DNA from: Eulemur rufifrons
Taxonomy: Eukaryota; Chordata; Mammalia; Primates; Lemuridae
NCBI RefSeq assembly: GCF_041146395.1
Contig: NC_091009.1
Location: 4,397,001-4,461,000, forward strand
Direction: 5' to 3'
DNA length: 64,000 nt
Of the stretch, positions 57,106 through 64,000 are shown in pieces; within the stretch, counting starts at the first letter, position 1; every line of letters starts with the position of its first letter. A program made the position numbers and the translations under genes. Below the pieces are notes generated by a model. The model worked only from the letters and a program-made list of their open reading frames with translations. It did not search any database and was not told the DNA's origin.

Positions 57106-60100
57106 GCTTTGCCTCTTTTTCTGTCCCGGCCCCCTGGGCTGGGAAGGGGGGGCTCCTCCGCCCACCTCGGCTGGGAAGGGGTGGGGGCCCTCCGCCCTCC
57201 TCGCCCGCCCCCGGCTGCCGCCCCCGGCCGGCTCGGACCCTGCCCCTGCCCCGTGGCCCCTGGAGAGAGGGTCAGATTTGAGATGTGGAGGCTCAGTGCC
57301 CGAGGCTGTCGCCCCTCAGACACCTGCCGCAGGTCCGGGCCTCCGGAACGAACTTCTCACCCACCGGCTCTGAATTCAGGACAAATTCTAAAGTTGTCCA
57401 ACTAGATGACCACGTTAACCTAGGAAAGGAAAAATTGGATCATATCCATATGTGCAGAAGAATGGAATCGAAACAGTTGGCTATTCGTTCACGGTAAAAT
57501 AATTTCAGAATCCAGATGAGAAGACATCTAGAAACACTTTTCCAAAGTCTAAATCTTTAGAAAGTATTCTTAGGGATTAAGAAGTTAAAACATTCTTTCG
57601 AAAGTCACGAGCAAGACCAGGGTGTTGATATGAAATTCTTCTGTTCAATACTGCAAGAGACGCTCTGAAAATATACTAAAACAAGGGAAAACACTAATAA
57701 TATATGGGAAAGGAAAATCACCTTTTTCATTTTCCTCACCTCCTACGGTTCTCAAAACAGAATGTTTGCCCGTATGCGTGGGAGACCTGTAGAAATCCTA
57801 AGTGAGTCCGGCAAGATAGCTCTATAGGAAATCAACATTCAATCGATAGATCCAATATTTCTTATTGCCCAGCAAATACACAATAATGAATGCAATTTTT
57901 AAAAAGGATAACATTCAACGTCCCAGAAAAATCTCCATAGCGCCTGCGGGACAAAGGTGCCACCTTAGAGGGAAAACTTAGGAAAAACATCAATGATGGC
58001 CCAAATCGATGGAGAGCCTATACTATATTCCTAGATAGAGGGACACAGAGTCCCCAAACTAATCATTTCCCCCAAATTAATAAATAATCAAATTTAAACA
58101 GGGTTTATAAGTAGAAATTCACAATCTGTTTCTTTCTCTTTTTCTTTTAATTTGGGAAATGGATATGTTAAAGAATAATCACCATCATCATAATTGTCAT
58201 TATGATGATTATTATATCAAATCGAATTAACTGTACCAAAACTCTACCACTCACCTTATAAAAATGGGAGTTTAGTCATATGTCGGAAGCCGCCGTGTAT
58301 CATTTTCTGAGGGCGTGGAACCAAAAAATAAAAAATAAAAAAACCCAAAAAAACGCCAAAAAGACTTCTCCCAAACAAATCCCATCTCGACCGTCATCCT
58401 TTTCCTTTTAAAGGTTTTGCTCTGTGTTCTAGGACTATGTCGTTGAGGTAGTTTGTTCATTTCACAGTTTATATGATACATGTGGAATCATTCTGGGTAA
58501 CTTGTGTTCCAGGGGAAACCTTCTGTTTGGAGAATACCCCTTGCTTACACAGGAAGCTGCAGTTCATCAGCACTTCTGTAGAACGGCACTGCACGAATGA
58601 ATCGAAATATCTTTAACCGACCTTTGACTAGGTCCATGTACACGGGGCTCCCGTGAGTATTGCTCTAGATGTTTCCTGGTCACATGTGCCCTATCTTCTC
58701 TCTGGTACGTGCCACTCAGAGAATATGCTTGCTCCTAAATCATGCCAGTGTTTGTTCATATCCATTTATGCTACATTGTTTTCCAAATGGTTCTATAATT
58801 TCACCTCCCATATCAGCAGTGTGCGTGTAAGTGATTTCCCTCCAGCCAACACAGTGATCCAGTATTTTTAAGTTTCCTCAATCTGGTGAGTTTGAAACTA
58901 CATCTTGCTTCATTTTTCATTTTGTATTTCCTTGATTAATAATGAGGATACAGTGTCAAATGCTTATTAAGCCCATTAAACGTAGATATTGTGTAATAGT
59001 AATATTTTCCCAATTATATGCGCTACAGATACCTTGTCCTGTTTGCAACTTGTTTTTTTTTTTTTTTTTTTTTTTACCCTGTTTATGATATCTTTTGAGA
59101 CTTTTTATTATGGAAAATTTGAAATATAAACAAAAACAGAAAGAGTAGTAGAATATGTACTCACCACCCTGACTCAAGAAATGACCAAGCCTTGGCCAGA
59201 GCTTGTTTCTTTTATACCCCTCCTACCTTAAGTTCATGATCCCCTTAATCATATCCCTCCGTCGATAAAAAGTCACTATGTTTCTATCAAAGGTAGAGGC
59301 TTCCTTTCCTTTTTAAATGTCATCACAGCCACATCATTCCATCTAAAAACTTAGCCGTATTAGAGATCACAGCAAGGACTTACTCAATGTTTGCGTTTCC
59401 CTGAGACACATACACTCATTTCAGTTTCTTTGAATCCAGTCCAAATACAGTACATACCTTGTGACTGGTTGAGATGTCTTTTGAAAGAGTGTCCATACAT
59501 CCCAGCTAGTTGGGGGCAGCCCCGGTTGTCACCATTTCACTTTGGTTCCTACCGCTGTCCACAGTGACCCGAGTGATTTCGGCATTGTTATGGGCTTAAT
59601 CGTGGATTTAAACCTCTTTAACGTGTTTCACTATCTTGCCATTATTATACTTCCTGGTGATCAAACTGTCCTGTGTTTGGCAAACGAGAGTCCACTCATT
59701 CTGGTTCCTGTGTCTCTTGACATGACCCTCGTCCTGTTGGATATCAGAGCATCCACGCCGCCCAGTAGAAGAGGCGTCCATTTCCCGCCCCAGACTTGAA
59801 GTCAGCCTATGTCTCCAGTAAGTCTTAGGACCGTTTAATAACAACGGTTGGTGGGGACCACGATCTAGATGCTGGTGAGATGCACTACTGTTGAGTTTGT
59901 ACCTATGTGTCAGCACTTTCCATGGAAGAAGTAAAAAAAGATTAAAGAAAAACACATTGACTTGACACTGATAATCCAAAATTCAAACTGAGAACGGAGA
60001 GTTTTTTTTACTCTACTTTACCGATTTCACTTCATTCTCTCACCCCCAAATTGCAAGTTCTCAAAGACACCCACAGCATGTCTTTTTTGCATGATCCCAC

Positions 60101-60603
60101 AGAATAATCGTAGCCATTCACCATATAACCGTGGACTGCTTCCTACTGCATGAAGGAGGAAAGGCGAGGAAGGAGCTTTCTACTTTTCTGGCTCCACGGT
60201 GAAAACGTAAGAGCTGCTGTGGGCCGAAGCCAGTCTGCTCATGTCCAGGGAGCTCCGGGCCATGTCCCACTGCTTTGGAATATTTCCCTGGGCCTTGATG
60301 TGAGCTCCTGCAGTTTGTAGAATGTGCTAAGTCACACATTGTCCTCCGTTTGTGTCCTGGGTGGTTTGAATAGATGTGATAGGGAGTGTTTGATTTTTGT
60401 TGTCATGGGTCTATGTGTTAGTGGCAAAGTGCGGAGTGTTTGATGTGTAGGTAGCAGGTAGCGAGCAAGGCCCTGAAGGCTACGGGGCTGCAGGAGGGCG
60501 CGGGGGGCGGGGGGTGGGGGGCGTGGTGGTGGGGAGGCGCTGGGCCCGGAGGGCCGCATAGCAGCAGCTCGGCCTCTTGAGGCGTCCAGGGAGGGCCGCC
60601 GCT
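57104..60603 (+). repeat. Long (A-to-B) 5S spacer, second copy
   Basis: Homologous to 52075-55567. Differences from it right of 57575 are mainly single bases plus length changes at an A-rich patch (58320-58360) and a poly-T (59052-59075, about 23 T). Confidence 0.94.
60571..60583 (+). promoter_or_regulatory. 5S upstream D-box-like element (copy 4)
   Basis: GGCCTCTTGAGGC at -33 to -21 relative to 60604. Confidence 0.7.
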
Positions 60604-60724
60604 GTCTACGGCCATACCACCCTGAACGCGCCCGATCTCGTCTGATCTCGGAAGCTAAGCAGGGTCGGGCCTGGTTAGTACTTGGATGGGAGACCGCCTG
60701 GGAATACCGGGTGCTGTAGGCTTT
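60604..60724 (+). rRNA. RN5S: 5S ribosomal RNA gene, copy 4 (B type, canonical)
   Basis: 121 bases, no difference seen from the canonical primate 5S sequence. Box A, intermediate element and box C are intact; D box upstream; T5 terminator at 60722-60726. The copy with the best case for encoding standard 5S rRNA. Confidence 0.98.
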
Positions 60725-60726
60725 TT
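60722..60726 (+). terminator. Pol III T5 terminator, 5S copy 4
   Basis: TTTTT directly at the gene end. Confidence 0.9.
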
Positions 60727-62020
60727 GCCTCTTCTTTTGTCCCGCCCGCTATCCCGTGGGGGGTCGGGGGTGGGGGTCCCCCTCCCTCCGCCCTCCGCGC
60801 CGCTCTCCCCACCGCCCCCGGACCGGCCGCCCGCGCCGCCCGCTGCCCCCGCCCGGGGCTTCCTTCCCTCTGCCCCGCTGCAGCAGCACCGCCAGGCGGG
60901 GGCAGCGGCGCAGCATCCCAGCCGTTTCCGTTCCGCCAGCAGCCGAGCCCCAGCCCTGGGCCCACACCGGGCCGGGCGGCGGGATCCCTAAGTGCTGCTG
61001 GGTCTCCTCTCCACCACCACCACCACCACCACCACCACCACCACCACCCACCCACCTCCCCCCCCTCCCGCGGACGCCCGTCCCCCGCACTCCGGGACAT
61101 CCCCTACACACGGCGCGGGACAGCCCACGGCGGCAAACCGGCCCCAGGGCCCCGGGACCCCCAGCCCACCGTGGACTTCCTCTCCGCTGCACACTCGGGC
61201 CTCAGGCCCGGGCCTCAGGCTGGGCGGGCTCCTCGCCGGGACTCCCGAGAGACACACACCGGCGCACCGCACAGGGCACGTCGCCGGCCACCCGGGCAGA
61301 GAGGACACACAACAGCACACGGAGCACACGCACCCAAACCCAAAGGACCCACCGGCCCCCCGACCCATGGCTACCCACCCCAAACCCCGGCCCACCGAGC
61401 AACAGGATAGCCGGCTCCGGCCCCCCCCCCCCCCCGCGAGGGGGCTGCTGGCACATGCAGGCCCTGACGGGAATCCGGGCAGAACAGTCCTCCCCAGACG
61501 GGGGTGGGGTGGCGGGGTGGGGGGGGACACTGCACGTCTTCAGGCCCTCGGGGCGAAGGAGCAGCCGCAGGGCCCTGCCTCCTTGTCCTGGCCCTGCCCC
61601 AAAGGCCCTCCCCACCGTGCCCTGGCGTGGGGCGGCGGAGGGCTCTCTCTCGCGCACTCTCGGGCTCTGGCCCTCCGTCCCCACGCGTGGAAGTCAGACC
61701 CTGCGCGCGTGCCCGTGGGTCTGCTCCTTGGGGTGTGGGACGGTGGTGCGTCCGTGGTTTGGGTGGGGGAGGGGTGTGCGCGCGAGACCCGCCAGGTTCC
61801 GCCTGCCCCCGCCCCCTCCCAACCCCCCCCCCGCCCCCTCCCAAACCCCCCCCGCCCCCTCCCAACCCGCCCCCGCCCCCGCCCCCGCCCCCCGCCCCCC
61901 GCCCCCCGTACGGACAGGCGGGCTAGCGAAGTGGCAGGGCGGCCGGAGGGAGCCGACTGGGCAGGGAGGGCCGCGTAGCAGCAGCTCGGCCTCTTGAGGC
62001 GTCCGGGGAGGGCCGCCGCC
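60725..62020 (+). repeat. Short (B-to-A) GC-rich 5S spacer, second copy
   Basis: Nearly identical to 55691-56982. It carries (CCA)12 at 61011-61046 and the C-rich block at about 61804-61907. Differences seen include single-base and homopolymer-length changes near 60811, 60899, 61425 and 61525. Confidence 0.94.
61988..62000 (+). promoter_or_regulatory. 5S upstream D-box-like element (copy 5)
   Basis: GGCCTCTTGAGGC at -33 to -21 relative to 62021. Confidence 0.7.
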
Positions 62021-62141
62021 GTCTACGGCCATACCACCCTGAACGCGCCCGATCTCGTCTGATCTCGGAAGCTAAGCAGGGTCGGGCCCGGTTAGTACTT
62101 GGATGGGAGACCGCCTGGGAATACCGGGTGCCGTAGGCTTT
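62021..62141 (+). rRNA. RN5S: 5S ribosomal RNA gene, copy 5 (A type)
   Basis: 121 bases with only the two A-type changes T69C and T112C and no private mutation, so this is the cleanest A-type gene. Boxes A and C intact; T5 terminator at 62139-62143. Confidence 0.97.
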
Positions 62142-62143
62142 TT
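62139..62143 (+). terminator. Pol III T5 terminator, 5S copy 5
   Basis: TTTTT directly at the gene end. Confidence 0.9.
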
Positions 62144-64000
62144 GCTTTGCCTCTTTTTCTGTCCCGGCCCCCTGGGCTGGGAAGGGGGGGCTCCTCCGCC
62201 CACCTCGGCTGGGAAGGGGTGGGGGCCCTCCGCCCTCCTCGCCCGCCCCCGGCTGCCGCCCCCGGCCGGCTCGGACCCTGCCCCTGCCCCGTGGCCCCTG
62301 GAGAGAGGGTCAGATTTGAGATGTGGAGGCTCAGTGCCCGAGGCTGTCGCCCCTCAGACACCTGCCGCAGGTCCGGGCCTCCGGAACGAACTTCTCACCC
62401 ACCGGCTCTGAATTCAGGACAAATTCTAGAGTTGTCCAACTAGATGACCACGTTAACCTAGGAAAGGAAAAATTGGATCATATCCATATGTGCAGAAGAA
62501 TGGAATCGAAACAGTTGGCTATTCGTTCACGGTAAAATAATTTCAGAATCCAGATGAGAAGACATCTAGAAACACTTTTCCAAAGTCTAAATCTTTAGAA
62601 AGTATTCTTAGGGATTAAGAAGTTAAAACATTCTTTCGAAAGTCACGAGCAAGACCAGGGTGTTGATATGAAATTCTTCTGTTCAATACTGCAAGAGACG
62701 CTCTGAAAATATACTAAAACAAGGGAAAACACTAATAATATATGGGAAAGGAAAATCACCTTTTTCATTTTCCTCACCTCCTACGGTTCTCAAAACAGAA
62801 TGTTTGCCCGTATGCGTGGGAGACCTGTAGAAATCCTAAGTGAGTCCGGCAAGATAGCTCTATAGGAAATCAACATTCAATCGATAGATCCAATATTTCT
62901 TATTGCCCAGCAAATACACAATAATGAATGCAATTTTTAAAAAGGATAACATTCAACGTCCCAGAAAAATCTCCATAGCGCCTGCGGGACAAAGGTGCCA
63001 CCTTAGAGGGAAAACTTAGGAAAAACATCAATGATGGCCCAAATCGATGGAGAGCCTATACTATATTCCTAGATAGAGGGACACAGAGTCCCCAAACTAA
63101 TCATTTCCCCCAAATTAATAAATAATCAAATTTAAACAGGGTTTATAAGTAGGAATTCACAATCTGTTTCTTTCTCTTTTTCTTTTAATTTGGGAAATGG
63201 ATATGTTAAAGAATAATCACCATCATCATAATTGTCATTATGATGATTATTATATCAAATCGAATTAACTGTACCAAAACTCTACCACTCACCTTATAAA
63301 AATGGGAGTTTAGTCATATGTCGGAAGCCGCCGTGTATCATTTTCTGAGGGCGTGGAACCAAAAAATAAAAAATAAAAAAACCCAAAAAAACGCCAAAAA
63401 GACTTCTCCCAAACAAATCCCATCTCGACCGTCATCCTTTTCCTTTTAAAGGTTTTGCTCTGTGTTCTAGGACTATGTCGTTGAGGTAGTTTGTTCATTT
63501 CACAGTTTATATGATACATGTGGAATCATTCTGGGTAACTTGTGTTCCAGGGGAAACCTTCTGTTTGGAGAATACCCCTTGCTTACACAGGAAGCTGCAG
63601 TTCATCAGCACTTCTGTAGAACGGCACTGCACGAATGAATCGAAATATCTTTAACCGACCTTTGACTAGGTCCATGTACACGGGGCTCCCGTGAGTATTG
63701 CTCTAGATGTTTCCTGGTCACATGTGCCCTATCTTCTCTCTGGTACGTGCCACTCAGAGAATATGCTTGCTCCTAAATCATGCCAGTGTTTGTTCATATC
63801 CATTTATGCTACATTGTTTTCCAAATGGTTCTATAATTTCACCTCCCATATCAGCAGTGTGCGTGTAAGTGATTTCCCTCCAGCCAACACAGTGATCCAG
63901 TATTTTTAAGTTTCCTCAATCTGGTGAGTTTGAAACTACATCTTGCTTCATTTTTCATTTTGTATTTCCTTGATTAATAATGAGGATACAGTGTCAAATG
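62142..64000 (+). repeat. Long (A-to-B) 5S spacer, third copy, cut by window end
   Basis: Homologous to 57104-58960. It shares 'gtaggaattc' near 63150 with the first unit (53090) where the second unit has 'gtagaaattc', so variants are shuffled between units. Confidence 0.93.

Larger units (their letters stand above)
50656..64000 (+). repeat. Tandem 5S rRNA gene array with a two-gene unit of about 5.04 kb
   Basis: Gene starts at 51954, 55568, 56983, 60604 and 62021 give alternating intervals of 3614, 1415, 3621 and 1417 bases. The repeating unit is therefore about 5029-5038 bases with two 5S genes. The inner copies 52546-56982 and 57575-62020 are almost identical. The left edge at about 50656 is where similarity to 54253 onward begins. 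The array continues past the window end. Near-identity between units is expected from concerted evolution. Confidence 0.95.

Noticed and set aside
60756..61997. 413-codon open frame in the second short spacer
   Set aside because: Homologous to the above, but the frame is changed by homopolymer-length and single-base indels between units, so coding is not preserved.
50656..64000. Array as CRISPR-like or other exotic repeat system
   Set aside because: The repeated cores are plainly 5S rRNA genes with Pol III signals in a primate genome.
56983..64000. Second and third units as a pure assembly duplication
   Set aside because: Units differ at several single bases, homopolymers and the copy 2 insertion. 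Real tandem units fit better, though collapse or consensus error cannot be excluded without reads.

Overview
ORGANISM. The window is mammalian nuclear DNA, most likely from a strepsirrhine primate (lemur or loris group). Full-length Alus (for example 4502-4844, 40797-41129, 45387-45732) carry an extra 'ctaaaaatatatatagaaaaaattag'-like stretch between the two monomers. That stretch is typical of strepsirrhine Alus and absent from human ones. A young L1 3' end (36605-38280) also ends in a 3' UTR of lemur type. No intact protein-coding gene is visible; most open frames are short, or are artefacts of GC-rich DNA and repeats. LAYOUT. 1-2740 is an old L1 on the minus strand. 2750-15000 is ordinary intergenic DNA with Alus, MIR/L2 relics, L1M 3' ends and one LTR nested in an L1. 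15022-28870 (minus strand) is a decayed, intron-containing copy of ARHGAP27 (RhoGAP with SH3, WW and PH domains). At least 14 exon remnants remain in order, with five in-frame stops and several frameshifts, although many splice sites survive. Its 5' end abuts an endogenous retrovirus fragment (leader 28880-29297, LTR 29298-29890) in the same orientation. 30300-41700 is a repeat graveyard: Alus, an MLT1-like LTR split by an L1, an ERVL-like pol scrap and nested L1s. 41755-42211 (plus strand) is a frameshifted copy of the last exon of RHOU with adjoining intron and 3' UTR, so it is a duplicated and not a processed pseudogene. 43000-50650 is again repeats and unassigned DNA. From about 50656 to the window end lies a tandem 5S rRNA gene array. 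THE 5S ARRAY. Five 5S genes (starts 51954, 55568, 56983, 60604, 62021) alternate between two sequence types with different spacers, giving a compound repeat unit of about 5.03-5.04 kb. 'A' genes differ from the canonical primate 5S by T69C and T112C and are followed by a spacer of about 3.5 kb that is AT-rich with L1-like pieces. 'B' genes are canonical and are followed by a very GC-rich spacer of about 1.3 kb. Each gene has the same upstream D-box-like element at -33 to -21 and an immediate T5 Pol III terminator. Both A-type changes turn a G-U wobble pair of the 5S fold into a G-C pair, so the variant looks structurally sound. The first gene is a hybrid: B-type upstream flank, A-type body and downstream flank. 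It sits in a diverged edge segment that switches abruptly to near-identity with the inner units at about 52545. This two-gene unit and its edge structure are the most interesting content here. In human, as I recall, the 5S cluster at 1q42 also lies close to RHOU, so the RHOU fragment hints at a conserved neighbourhood.
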